From DATCYZ01 sp036526195 (GTDB lineage Bacteria; Pseudomonadota; Gammaproteobacteria; Burkholderiales; SG8-39): 26,811 bases of DNA. Location of the stretch: NCBI GenBank assembly GCA_036526195.1, contig DATCYZ010000048.1, forward strand, positions 1-26,811, in the 5' to 3' direction. A model generated the notes under the pieces. That model was given only the letters and a program-made list of their open reading frames with translations, did not search any database and had not been told where the DNA came from. This document shows positions 13,287 through 21,352 of this stretch, piece by piece. How positions within the stretch are numbered: position 1 is the stretch's first letter; every line of letters begins with the position of its first letter. The translations under genes and the position numbers were made by a program.

Positions 13287-15387
13287 GACATTGCAGGTCT
13301 GCAGTTGCAACGGGACGATCGCGCTCGACGCCAGGGCGCTCGCGAAGGCGCTGAAATCGGGCGCGCCGCTCACGTTGCACACGGAGTTGTGTCGCCGGCA
13401 GGCCGGCGCGTTCCAGGCCGCGCTCGGCGAGGCGGAACTGCTGGTGGCGTGCACGCAGGAGGCGCCGCTGTTTGCCGAACTGGCGCAGGCGGCGGAATCG
13501 GGCGCGCAGATCGGGTTCGTCAACATCCGCGAGGCGGCGGGCTGGTCGGCGGAGGGTGCGAAGAGCACGCCGAAGATGGCGGCGCTGATCGCCATGGCGG
13601 CCCTGCCGGCCCCGGAGCCGGTGGCGCGCGTCGATTACGCCTCCGGCGGGCAGGTGCTGATCATCGGCCCTTCGGCGGTGGCGCTGGACTGGGCCGCGCG
13701 CCTTGCCGGCGGGCTGGCCGGCGCCCTGGAGCCGAGCGTGCTGATCACGCGGGGCGAGGGCGGCGCGCTGCCGCTCGAACACCGCCACCCGATCTGGTCC
13801 GGCACGCCGCTGCGGCTCACCGGCCATCTCGGCGCGTTCGAGGTGGAATGGACGCAGGACAACGCCATCGACCTCGCGCTGTGCACCCGCTGCAACGCCT
13901 GCGTCGAGGCTTGCCCCGAGGACGCCATCGATTTCACCTACCAGGTGGATCCGGACCGTTGCAAGGCGCACCGGCAATGCGTGAAGGCCTGCGGCGCGAT
14001 CGGCGCGGTGGACTTCGATCGCAAGGATCGCGCCCGCCGCGAAACGTTCGACCTGGTGCTCGACCTGTCGCCAAAGCCGTTGCTGACCATGCCGGACCTG
14101 CCGCAAGGCTACCTCGCGCCCGGCAACGATCCCCTGGAGCAGGCGCTCGCGGTGGCGAAACTCGCCCAACTGGTGGGCGAGTTCGAGAAGCCGCGCTTCT
14201 TTCATTACCGCGAGAAACTTTGCGCGCATGGACGTTCGGGCAAGGCCGGCTGCACCCGCTGCCTGGACGTCTGCTCCACCGGTGCGATCACGGAAGACGG
14301 CGACCATGTTCGCGTCGATCCGTACCGCTGCGCCGGCTGCGGCGGCTGCGCGACGGTCTGCCCGTCGGGTGCGATGAGCCATGTCTACCCGCGCGTGCCG
14401 GAACTCGGCCTGCGCCTGAAGACGCTGCTCGGCGTATATCGCGAGGCCGGCGGCGAGGCGGCCTGCGTGGTGTTCCACGACGGCGAATCCGGCAGGGCCG
14501 CGCTGCATGCGGTCGGGCGGAAGGCGGCGCGGGGCGGGCGCGGCCTGCCGGCCCGCATGCTGCCGTTCGAACTGCACCATGTCGCGGGGGTCGGCATCGA
14601 CCTGCTGTTCGGCGCGCTCTGCTACGGCGCGCGGCAGGCGGTGGTGGTGGTGACCGCGGAGGCGGACGCTTATGCTGCCGCCCTCGAGGAACAGATGCGC
14701 GTCGCCGAGGCCATCCTCGGCGGACTGGGCTACGGCGGGGCGCATTTCTCGGTGTTGCGCGTCGACTCGCCGGCGGCGCTGGAAGCGGGCCTGCACGCGC
14801 TTTCGCCGGCGGTCGGTCCGAACACGCCTGCGACCTTCAACCTGTCCGCGGACAAGCGCACGTCGCTGGATTTCGCGTTCGACCATCTTGCGCGCCATGC
14901 GCCGACGCCCGTGGCGCGCGTGCCGCTGGCGCGCGGGGCGCCGTTCGGCGCGGTCCTGGTCAACAAGGACACCTGCACGCTGTGCAAGGCCTGCATCGGC
15001 GCCTGCCCGGAAGGCGCGCTGGTCGACGCGCAGGAGTCGCCGGCGCTGCGCTTCATCGAGTGGAACTGCGTGCAGTGCGGCCTGTGCGAGGTGACCTGCC
15101 CCGAGAACGCGATCTCTCTGGTGCCGCAACTGACACTCGGGTCCGCGGCGAAGACGGCCGTTACGCTGCATGAGGCCACGCCGTTCAACTGCGTGCGCTG
15201 CGGCACGCCGTTCGGCACGAAACAGATGGTGGAGAACATGATGGGCAAGCTGGGCGCCCATTCGATGTTCGCCGGCGGTGCCGCGCTGCGCCGCCTGCAG
15301 ATGTGCGGCGACTGCCGGGTCGTCGACATGATGGACAACAAGACCGAGGGCTCGATCTTCGACTATCCCGACGGACGGTCCTCTTGA
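13270..15387 (+). CDS. HdrA-like polyferredoxin of the formate dehydrogenase locus
   Basis: 705 residues, no signal peptide. Four parts can be seen. (1) Residues 1-70: VCSCNGTI, ELCRRQ and LLVACTQEAPLF, a cysteine pattern like the N-terminus of heterodisulfide reductase subunit A. (2) About 128-160: QVLIIGPSAVALDWAARLA, placed like the HdrA flavin-binding strand but without the GxGxxG glycines. (3) Cysteine groups: LCTRCNACVEACP (about 205), a CKAHRQCVKAC group (about 230), CAHGRSGKAGCTRCLDVC (about 317) and CAGCGGCATVCP (about 354); a MvhD-like segment (about 395-530); then CTLCKACIGACP (about 568) and CVQCGLCEVTCP (about 599). (4) A C-terminal CVRC and CGDC pair. It is an electron-transfer protein carrying several [4Fe-4S] clusters; partner and direction are unknown. 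GGAAGGGA precedes the ATG, which lies inside DUF3306 (17-nt overlap). Confidence 0.85.
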   Translation: MSLRGKTLQVCSCNGTIALDARALAKALKSGAPLTLHTELCRRQAGAFQAALGEAELLVACTQEAPLFAELAQAAESGAQIGFVNIREAAGWSAEGAKSTPKMAALIAMAALPAPEPVARVDYASGGQVLIIGPSAVALDWAARLAGGLAGALEPSVLITRGEGGALPLEHRHPIWSGTPLRLTGHLGAFEVEWTQDNAIDLALCTRCNACVEACPEDAIDFTYQVDPDRCKAHRQCVKACGAIGAVDFDRKDRARRETFDLVLDLSPKPLLTMPDLPQGYLAPGNDPLEQALAVAKLAQLVGEFEKPRFFHYREKLCAHGRSGKAGCTRCLDVCSTGAITEDGDHVRVDPYRCAGCGGCATVCPSGAMSHVYPRVPELGLRLKTLLGVYREAGGEAACVVFHDGESGRAALHAVGRKAARGGRGLPARMLPFELHHVAGVGIDLLFGALCYGARQAVVVVTAEADAYAAALEEQMRVAEAILGGLGYGGAHFSVLRVDSPAALEAGLHALSPAVGPNTPATFNLSADKRTSLDFAFDHLARHAPTPVARVPLARGAPFGAVLVNKDTCTLCKACIGACPEGALVDAQESPALRFIEWNCVQCGLCEVTCPENAISLVPQLTLGSAAKTAVTLHEATPFNCVRCGTPFGTKQMVENMMGKLGAHSMFAGGAALRRLQMCGDCRVVDMMDNKTEGSIFDYPDGRSS

Positions 15388-16019
15388 GCAGCGTGACCCC
15401 GGTGCAGTTCGTGCGCCCGCTCGGTGCCGAAGATACGGCGCGCGCGAACGTCTATGCGCTGCTGGCACGGCTGTTTCACGCCGCGCCGGACGAGCAACTG
15501 CTCGGCGCCATGCTGAACGCACCGCAGGCGGAGGCGGAAGACGACGCGCGCACCGCGGCGGGCGATGCGCTCGCGACCGCGTGGCACGCGCTGCTCGAGG
15601 CCTGTCGCACGGCGTTTCCGGTCCTGCTCGAGCAGGAACACACGATGCTGTTCGTCGGCACCGGGCGCGCGGAGGTGACGCCCTACCTGCTGCGCTACGG
15701 GATGCTGCACGAGAGCGACACGCCGCTCGTGGGCCTGCGCGCGCAACTCGCCGACTGGGGCCTCGCGCGGCACGCGCACGTGAACGAACCCGAGGACCAT
15801 GTCGCCGGAATTTTCGAAACGATGCGCCACGCTATTGCAGTGCAACAACGAAGCTTTGAAGAACAGAAAATGTTCTTCGACCGGTTTGTGCATTCTGGCG
15901 GGATGGCGTTTTGCAGTGCGGTAAGGGCTTCTGCCAACGCGCGTTTTTACGGATTGGTCGCGGCCTATGCGGCGGCGTTCCTGGAAGTCGAACGCGAGGC
16001 ATTCGACATGGACGTCTGA
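15384..16019 (+). CDS. TorD/DmsD-family molybdoenzyme chaperone
   Basis: About 211 residues, mostly helical. TorD-type chaperones bind the Tat signal or the apo form of a molybdoenzyme and hold it for cofactor insertion before export. Family features are ARANVYALLARLFHAAPDE (about 16-34), EHTMLFVGTGRAEVTPYLL (about 85-103) and the conserved NEPEDHVAGIFETM (about 134-147). FdhA encoded two genes downstream is the probable client. I chose TTG at 15384, which overlaps the preceding stop in a TTGA arrangement; GTG at 15393 is the alternative, and neither has a strong ribosome site. Base composition becomes less GC-rich near the 3' end, continuing into the gap that follows. Confidence 0.88.
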   Translation: MSSVTPVQFVRPLGAEDTARANVYALLARLFHAAPDEQLLGAMLNAPQAEAEDDARTAAGDALATAWHALLEACRTAFPVLLEQEHTMLFVGTGRAEVTPYLLRYGMLHESDTPLVGLRAQLADWGLARHAHVNEPEDHVAGIFETMRHAIAVQQRSFEEQKMFFDRFVHSGGMAFCSAVRASANARFYGLVAAYAAAFLEVEREAFDMDV

Positions 16020-16092
16020 GTCCGTGTTGGGAGCCGTTCTCAATGACTGAAAACCGGCTGAAAATTTATATCGTCTGGACGGATTCTCTCTC

Positions 16093-16121
16093 TTGATCAA
16101 GGCATAAGAGCAAGGTAACTT
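16093..16121 (+). promoter_or_regulatory. Candidate promoter before the fdhA gene group
   Basis: TTGATC (16093-16098) and TAACTT (16116-16121) are 17 nt apart in an AT-richer 162-nt gap. The -10 is a poor match. An inverted repeat overlaps it. Together with the length of the gap this suggests a second, separately controlled transcript for the structural genes. Confidence 0.3.
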
Positions 16122-16124
16122 GCT
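16109..16124. promoter_or_regulatory. 16-bp dyad, candidate operator
   Basis: AGCAAG and CTTGCT form a perfect 6-bp inverted repeat around GTAA. It overlaps the candidate -10 element at 16116-16121. The binding protein is unknown. Confidence 0.35.
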
Positions 16125-16136
16125 GAAATATTCACG

Positions 16137-16158
16137 GTTCGTCACCCGAATGACGGAC
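16137..16158 (+). promoter_or_regulatory. Leader hairpin before the Tat-target gene
   Basis: GTTCGTCA and TGACGGAC pair over 8 positions (one G-U) around CCCGAA, ending 12 nt before a strong ribosome site GGAGGTG (16171-16177). It may protect the mRNA 5' end or affect translation. Confidence 0.35.
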
Positions 16159-16181
16159 CGAACGCACAAAGGAGGTGCACC

Positions 16182-16379
16182 GTGTCCGAGAACAAATCGC
16201 GTTTGTCCCGCAGGAAGTTCCTCCTCACAGTGGGTAGCGGCGGGGCGGCAGCGGCAGCGGCGGTGGTCGCTGGGCGCCAGCCTTCGACACCGGGTGCGAA
16301 AGACACGGCCCGCGATGCGTCGCAGGGCTACAAGGTCACCGAGCACATCAACAACTACTACCGTACCGCCAAGGTCTGA
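16182..16379 (+). CDS. Formate dehydrogenase-region Tat-target small protein
   Basis: 65 residues with a twin-arginine signal: LSRRKFLLTVG (residues 8-18) followed by a Gly/Ala-rich hydrophobic stretch. The remaining tail ends in GYKVTEHINNYYRTAKV, the conserved C-terminus of the small 'formate dehydrogenase region TAT target' family (TIGR02811, from memory). Its role is unknown; it may remain as a membrane-anchored peptide or accompany FdhA through the Tat system. The GTG start is fixed by a near-perfect ribosome site GGAGGTG 4 nt upstream. Its stop lies 10 nt before the fdhA start, and AGGAGG of the fdhA ribosome site overlaps that stop. Confidence 0.9.
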   Translation: MSENKSRLSRRKFLLTVGSGGAAAAAAVVAGRQPSTPGAKDTARDASQGYKVTEHINNYYRTAKV

Positions 16380-16389
16380 GGAGGCTTCC

Positions 16390-19326
16390 ATGCTGCTTAC
16401 GCGCAAGGCTCACGCTCACGCCGCTCCCCAGACGCGCCTCGCGCGCGGGCTCGGCATGCTTCGCCCGGACACCATGGATCGACGCGGGTTCCTGCGTCGC
16501 TCGGGCATCACCCTCGGCGCGGGCGCGGTCGCGACCCAGTTGCCGTTCAACCTGATCGGGCGGGCCGACGCGGCCAGCCCCGCGGGCGCCGGCAAGATCG
16601 AGGTGAAGCGCACCGTCTGCACGCATTGTTCGGTCGGCTGTGCGATCGATGCGGTGGTCCAGGACGGCGTCTGGGTGCGGCAGGAACCGGTGTTCGATTC
16701 GCCGCTCAACCTCGGCGCGCACTGCGCCAAGGGCGCCTCGGTGCGCGAGCACGGCATCACCCATGACTCGCACCGCCTGAAGACGCCCATGAAGCTCGAG
16801 GGCGGCAAGTGGAAGAAGGTGTCCTGGGACCAGGCGTACGACGAGATCTCGAAGAAGCTGCTCGCCATCAGGAAGGAAAGCGGCCCGGACGCGATGATGG
16901 TCATCGGTTCGTCCAAGCACAACAACGAGCAGTCCTACCTGCTGTGCAAGTGGGTGCGGCTCTGGGGTACGAACAACACCGATCACCAGGCGCGGATCTG
17001 TCACTCGACCACCGTCGCCGGCATCGCCAATACCTGGGGTTACGGGGCGATGACCAACTCCTACAACGACGAGCAGAACTCGAAGTCGCTGCTGTTCTTC
17101 GGTTCGAATGCTGCCGAGGCGCACCCGGTGTCGATGTTGCACACGCTGCACGCCAAGGAGAACGGCTGCAAGGTGATCGTCGCCGATCCGCGCTACACGC
17201 GCACCGCGGCAAAGGCCGACAAGTTCGTCCGCGTGCGCTCCGGTTCGGACGTGGCCTTCCTCTTCGGCCTGCTCTATCACGTGTTCAAGAACGGCTGGGA
17301 AGACAAGAAGTACATCCACGATCGCGTCTACGGCATGGACAAGGTCAAGGAAGAGGTGATGGCCAAGTACACGCCGCAGGCGGTGCAGGACATCACCGGC
17401 GTGTCGGAAAAGGACATGTTCGAGACGGCGAAGATCCTCTCGGACAACCGTCCGGGCTTCATCATCTGGGCGATGGGCCAGACGCAGCACACCAACGGCA
17501 ATGCCGTGGTGCGCGCGAGCGCGATCCTGATGCTGGCGCTCGGCAACGTCGGCCGCCCCGGGGGCGGTGCGAACATCTACCGCGGCCACGACAACGTGCA
17601 GGGCGCGACCGACCTCGGCCCGAACCCGGACTCCCTGCCGGGCTACTACGGCATCGCGGAGGGCTCGTTCAAGCACTGGGCGCGCGTCTGGAACGTGGAT
17701 TACGAGTGGCTGAGCAAGCAGTACGCGCCGGGCATGCTGACCAAGCCGGGCATCACGGTCTCGCGCTGGTATGACGCCATCGTCGAGAAGAACGAGAACA
17801 TCGACCAGGACTCGAACCTGCGCGCCGTGCTCTTCTGGGGCCATGCGCCGAACTCGCAGAGCCGGGGCCTGGACATGCTCGAGGCGATGAAGAAACTCGA
17901 GTTGATGGTGGTGCTCGACCCGTATCCGTCGGCGACCGCGGCCATGATGGCCATGGCCAGGAAGGAGGGTTGCTACCTGCTGCCGGCTGCGACGCAATTC
18001 GAGTGCGCGGGCAGCGTCACCGCCTCGAACCGCTCGATCCAGTGGCGCGAGAAGGTGATCGATCCGCTGTTCGATTCGCGCACCGACCACATGATCATGT
18101 ACCAGCTCGCGGCCAAGCTCGGCTTCGGCGACCAGCTGATCGGCAAGCGCGACGGCAAGCAGAACATCAAGCTGGTGAAGGGCAAGGGCGGCGACGAGCC
18201 GTCGATCGAGGACATCACGCGCGAGTTCAATGCCGGCACCTGGACCATCGGCTACACCGGCCAGTCGCCCGAGCGCCTGCAGGCGCACATGCGCAACATG
18301 CACGTCTTCGACATCAAGACGCTGAAGGCGAAGGGCGGCAAGGATGCGAAGACCGGCTACGACCTGACCGGGGACTATTTCGGCCTGCCCTGGCCCTGCT
18401 TCGGCACTGCGGCCATCAAGCACCCGGGCTCGCCGAACCTGTACGACACCTCGAAGCACGTCATGGATGGCGGCGGCAATTTCCGCGCGAACTTCGGCGT
18501 GGAGAAGGACGGCGTCAACCTGCTGGCCGAGGACGGCTCGCACTCCAAGGGCGCGGACATCACGACCGGCTACCCCGAGTTCGACCACGTGCTGCTGAAG
18601 AAGCTCGGCTGGTGGGATGAACTCACGGCCGAGGAGAAGGCCGAGGCCGAGGGCAAGAACTGGAAGACCGACCTGTCGGGCGGCATCCAGCGCGTCTGCA
18701 TGAAGCACGGCTGCCATCCATTCGGCAATGCCAAGGCGCGCGCGGTGGTGTGGAACTTCCCGGATGCGGTGCCGCTGCATCGCGAGCCGCTGTTCAGCCC
18801 GCGTCCCGACCTGATCGACAAGTGGCCGACCCACGCGGACCAGAAGGTGCGCTGGAGGCTGCCGGTGCTGTTCAAGTCGATCCAGGACAAGCACAAGGAT
18901 GCGGGCAAGCAGTTCCCGCTGATCCTGACCTCAGGGCGGCTGGTCGAGTACGAGGGCGGCGGGGAGGAAACCCGCTCCAATCCGTGGCTGGCCGAGCTGA
19001 TGCAGGACAACTTCGTCGAGCTCAACCCGAAGGTGGCGGCCGACTGCGGTATCCGCAACGGCGAGTACGTCTGGGTGAGTTCGCCGACCGGCGCGAAGAT
19101 CAAGGTGAAGGCGCAGGTGACCGAGCGGGTCGGCGCGGACACCGTCTTCATCCCGTTCCACTTCTCGGGCTGGTGGCAGGGGCAGGACATGCTGCCCTAC
19201 TACCCGGAGGGCGCTGCGCCCATCGTGCGCGGGGAAGCGGTGAACACCGCGACCACCTACGGCTACGACATCGTCACGATGATGCAGGAAACCAAGACCA
19301 CCCTGTGCCAAGTGGCGAAAGCCTGA
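16390..19326 (+). CDS. fdhA: Formate dehydrogenase catalytic subunit FdhA (Mo-bis-MGD, Cys type)
   Basis: 978 residues, DMSO reductase family. It oxidises formate to CO2 in the periplasm. The Tat signal MDRRGFLRRSG (residues 29-39) is followed by a hydrophobic stretch and an ADA-AS cleavage-like site near 60. One [4Fe-4S] cluster is bound by Cys77, Cys80, Cys84 and Cys112 (CTHCSVGC, then AHCAKG). The active-site segment ARICHSTTVAG gives Cys204 as molybdenum ligand next to His205; no in-frame TGA occurs, so this is a cysteine, not selenocysteine, enzyme. SGRLVEYEGGGEETRSNPWL and the C-terminal FHFSGWWQGQDMLPYYP match the cofactor-binding domain of formate dehydrogenases. AGGAGG 6 nt before the ATG supports this start, although 28 residues then precede the Tat arginines; Met23 is a shorter alternative. 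Confidence 0.97.
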   Translation: MLLTRKAHAHAAPQTRLARGLGMLRPDTMDRRGFLRRSGITLGAGAVATQLPFNLIGRADAASPAGAGKIEVKRTVCTHCSVGCAIDAVVQDGVWVRQEPVFDSPLNLGAHCAKGASVREHGITHDSHRLKTPMKLEGGKWKKVSWDQAYDEISKKLLAIRKESGPDAMMVIGSSKHNNEQSYLLCKWVRLWGTNNTDHQARICHSTTVAGIANTWGYGAMTNSYNDEQNSKSLLFFGSNAAEAHPVSMLHTLHAKENGCKVIVADPRYTRTAAKADKFVRVRSGSDVAFLFGLLYHVFKNGWEDKKYIHDRVYGMDKVKEEVMAKYTPQAVQDITGVSEKDMFETAKILSDNRPGFIIWAMGQTQHTNGNAVVRASAILMLALGNVGRPGGGANIYRGHDNVQGATDLGPNPDSLPGYYGIAEGSFKHWARVWNVDYEWLSKQYAPGMLTKPGITVSRWYDAIVEKNENIDQDSNLRAVLFWGHAPNSQSRGLDMLEAMKKLELMVVLDPYPSATAAMMAMARKEGCYLLPAATQFECAGSVTASNRSIQWREKVIDPLFDSRTDHMIMYQLAAKLGFGDQLIGKRDGKQNIKLVKGKGGDEPSIEDITREFNAGTWTIGYTGQSPERLQAHMRNMHVFDIKTLKAKGGKDAKTGYDLTGDYFGLPWPCFGTAAIKHPGSPNLYDTSKHVMDGGGNFRANFGVEKDGVNLLAEDGSHSKGADITTGYPEFDHVLLKKLGWWDELTAEEKAEAEGKNWKTDLSGGIQRVCMKHGCHPFGNAKARAVVWNFPDAVPLHREPLFSPRPDLIDKWPTHADQKVRWRLPVLFKSIQDKHKDAGKQFPLILTSGRLVEYEGGGEETRSNPWLAELMQDNFVELNPKVAADCGIRNGEYVWVSSPTGAKIKVKAQVTERVGADTVFIPFHFSGWWQGQDMLPYYPEGAAPIVRGEAVNTATTYGYDIVTMMQETKTTLCQVAKA

Positions 19327-19361
19327 CGCGGCCCTCACGACAAGAACGATAGGAGACAGCC

Positions 19362-19991
19362 ATGGCGAGAATGAAGTTCCTGTGTGATGCCGAGCGCTGC
19401 ATCGAGTGCAACGGTTGTGTCACGGCGTGCAAGAACGAGAACGAGGTGCCCTGGGGCGTGAACCGCCGCCGGGTCGTCACGATCAACGACGGCGTAGAGG
19501 GCGCGGAGAAATCGATCTCGGTGGCCTGCATGCACTGCTCGGATGCGCCCTGCATGGCGGTGTGCCCGGTCGACTGCTTCTACCGCACGGACGACGGCGT
19601 GGTGCTGCACGACAAGGACCTGTGCATCGGTTGCGGTTACTGCTTCTACGCCTGCCCGTTCGGCGCGCCGCAGTTCCCGCAGGCCGGTGCCTTCGGGATG
19701 CGCGGCAAGATGGACAAGTGCACCTTCTGTGCAGGCGGACCGGAAGCCGACCGCAGCGACGCCGAGTTCAGGAAGTACGGCCGCAACCGGCTGGCCGAGG
19801 GCAAGCTGCCGGCCTGCGCCGAGATGTGCTCGACGAAGGCGCTGCTGGGCGGCGATGGCGACGTGGTGGCGGACATCTACCGCGAACGCGTCACGCGGCG
19901 CGGCAAGGGCGCCGAGGTCTGGGGCTGGGGCACGGCCTACGGTCCGGGCAAGCCGGGCGCGCAGCCGCCTGCTGCCGGGGGCAAGTCGTGA
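19362..19991 (+). CDS. fdhB: Formate dehydrogenase iron-sulfur subunit FdhB
   Basis: 209 residues. It carries electrons from FdhA to the cytochrome b subunit through four [4Fe-4S] clusters. Ligand groups are Cys13/16/19/23, Cys56/59/64/68 (CMHCSDAPCMAVCP), Cys88/91/94/98 (CIGCGYCFYACP) and Cys120/123/152/156; Cys8 and Cys72 are extra. There is no C-terminal membrane helix, unlike E. coli FdnH, so it should sit on FdhA and FdhC as a soluble subunit, exported with FdhA since it has no signal of its own. AGGAGA precedes the ATG. Its TGA overlaps the GTG of the following lipoprotein gene by 3 nt. Confidence 0.96.
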   Translation: MARMKFLCDAERCIECNGCVTACKNENEVPWGVNRRRVVTINDGVEGAEKSISVACMHCSDAPCMAVCPVDCFYRTDDGVVLHDKDLCIGCGYCFYACPFGAPQFPQAGAFGMRGKMDKCTFCAGGPEADRSDAEFRKYGRNRLAEGKLPACAEMCSTKALLGGDGDVVADIYRERVTRRGKGAEVWGWGTAYGPGKPGAQPPAAGGKS

Positions 19992-20239
19992 GGCGCCCCG
20001 CCCTGATCGCGCTGGCCTGCGCGGCGGCCTTCGGGCTTGCCGCGTGCGGCGAGTCCGAGCAGGTGGTGGTGTACAAGCAGGGCAAGTACCAGGGCAAGCC
20101 GGACGGCAAGCCCTGGGACAGCGCGCCGCTGGCCTACGGCAGCGACAAGTGGACCAAGGGCGACAAGGCGAGCTGGGAAAAGCAGATCAATACCCGCAGC
20201 CTTGGCCAGAACGACTACAACCGCATCGAACGACAATAA
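19988..20239 (+). CDS. Small lipoprotein between fdhB and fdhC
   Basis: 83 residues. The N-terminus has a basic start (RRPALIAL), a hydrophobic core and a lipobox LAAC followed by GES, so it should be lipid-anchored. The mature part is short, hydrophilic and rich in Lys, Gly and Trp (VVVYKQGKYQGKPDGKPWD, KWTKGDKASWEKQ) and ends RSLGQNDYNRIERQ. No known domain is recognised. The GTG start overlaps the fdhB stop (GTGA), pointing to coupled translation, so it may be a periplasmic accessory of the formate dehydrogenase complex. That role is inferred from position only. Confidence 0.75.
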   Translation: MRRPALIALACAAAFGLAACGESEQVVVYKQGKYQGKPDGKPWDSAPLAYGSDKWTKGDKASWEKQINTRSLGQNDYNRIERQ

Positions 20240-20244
20240 GCGGT

Positions 20245-20272
20245 CCACGATGCCTGTGCGCAGGCATCGTGG
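20245..20272 (+). promoter_or_regulatory. Perfect 12-bp intercistronic hairpin before fdhC
   Basis: CCACGATGCCTG and its exact inverse complement CAGGCATCGTGG enclose TGCG. It starts 5 nt after the lipoprotein stop and ends directly before the fdhC ribosome site (GAGGAGG, 20275-20281). No T-run follows. Likely roles are protection of the upstream fdhAB mRNA, processing, or setting the FdhAB to FdhC ratio. Confidence 0.7.
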
Positions 20273-20286
20273 GTGAGGAGGTCACA

Positions 20287-21339
20287 ATGCTGACGCGTAC
20301 CCGTCTCGTGGTTCTTTCTGCTTTCATCTGGGCGCTGCTCGTCCCGGCGACCGGGGCTGCCCAGACGGCGGCGCCGGGTTCACCGGATGCCGTCAAGCAG
20401 CAGGTCGAACGCCAAGGCACGCAACCGGGCAACAACGCGCCCGTCTGGCGCGACGTGCGCTCAGGCGAATCGAACTACACCACCGTGAAGGGACGCGAGG
20501 CCGGTGTGCTGGTGCAGTCCTCCGGCGATACCTGGCGCCAGTGGCGCCAGGGTCCGATCACCGTGTACGGGGGATGGCTGGTGGTGATTGCCGGCCTGCT
20601 CATCGCGGCGATCTATTTCGCGAAAGGTCCCATCAAGCTGCACGGCAAGCCCACCGGGAAGATGATCCAGCGCTTTTCGCTGGTCGAACGCTGGGCGCAC
20701 TGGGTCATGGGCATCAGCTTCGTGGTGCTGGGCGTCAGTGGCCTGGTCATGCTGTTCGGCAAGCATGTCCTGCTCCCAGTGATCGGCTATACGCTGTTTG
20801 CCTGGCTCACGGCGCTGTTGAAGAACCTGCACAACTTCATCGCACCGCTGTTCGTGGTCAGCCTGCTGGTCTTCATCGTCATCTTCGTGAAGGACAACCT
20901 GCCCAAGGCCTACGATTTCGCCTGGTTCGGGAAGATGGCGGGATTCTTTTTTCGTGGCGAGCACATCCCCTCGGGCCGTTTCAACGGCGGCGAGAAGGCC
21001 TGGTTCTGGCTCGGGGTCGTGGCGCTCTGCCTGATCGTGAGCGCGTCCGGGTTCGTGCTCCTGTTCCCGAACCTCGAGCAACTCCGGGAGACCATGCAGA
21101 CTGCGCACATCGTGCACGCCATTGCGGGGGTGCTGGTGATCGCCGCGTCGCTCGGCCATATCTACATGGGCACCATCGGCGTCGAAGGCGCCTACCAGGC
21201 GATGCGCTCGGGCTATGTCGACGAGATCTGGGCGAAGGAGCATCACCAGTACTGGCATGACGAGATCGGCAAGCCGGCTGCGCCTGCCGCAGGGGGGGGC
21301 GTCCCTGCCGGTGCCGCCCGGAAGAACAGACCGGATTGA
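20287..21339 (+). CDS. fdhC: Formate dehydrogenase cytochrome b subunit FdhC
   Basis: 350 residues, the membrane anchor that passes electrons to quinone. Residues 1-25 look like a cleavable signal peptide (LVVLSAFIWALLVPATGAAQ), followed by a hydrophilic periplasmic stretch to about residue 90. Four or five membrane helices follow: VYGGWLVVIAGLLIAAIYF, then HWVMGISFVVLGVSGLVMLF, NFIAPLFVVSLLVFIVIFV, WFWLGVVALCLIVSASGFVLLF and a last one around GVLVIAASLGHIYMG. Heme-ligand candidates are the His of RWAHW, LHNF, AHIVHAIA and LGHIYMG. The arrangement is that of FdnI/FdoI and Wolinella FdhC with an extra N-terminal extension. A run of eight G (21292-21299) encodes Gly near the C-terminus. GAGGAGG supports the ATG; the hairpin at 20245-20272 lies just upstream. 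Confidence 0.95.
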   Translation: MLTRTRLVVLSAFIWALLVPATGAAQTAAPGSPDAVKQQVERQGTQPGNNAPVWRDVRSGESNYTTVKGREAGVLVQSSGDTWRQWRQGPITVYGGWLVVIAGLLIAAIYFAKGPIKLHGKPTGKMIQRFSLVERWAHWVMGISFVVLGVSGLVMLFGKHVLLPVIGYTLFAWLTALLKNLHNFIAPLFVVSLLVFIVIFVKDNLPKAYDFAWFGKMAGFFFRGEHIPSGRFNGGEKAWFWLGVVALCLIVSASGFVLLFPNLEQLRETMQTAHIVHAIAGVLVIAASLGHIYMGTIGVEGAYQAMRSGYVDEIWAKEHHQYWHDEIGKPAAPAAGGGVPAGAARKNRPD

Positions 21340-21352
21340 GGAGGAGACAAGC

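Noticed and set aside
12964..15522. 852-codon minus-strand open frame opposite the polyferredoxin gene
   Set aside because: Shadow of strongly supported cysteine-motif coding on the plus strand.
16093..16107. FNR/Anr box starting TTGAT before the fdhA genes
   Set aside because: The first half-site fits, but the second half (GCATA) does not match ATCAA; kept only as part of a general control region.
16990..17010. Possible selenocysteine site in FdhA
   Set aside because: The active-site codon is TGT (Cys) and no in-frame TGA is present.
16348..18894. 848-codon minus-strand open frame opposite fdhA
   Set aside because: Antisense shadow of fdhA; composition is His/Arg/Val-rich with no domain pattern.
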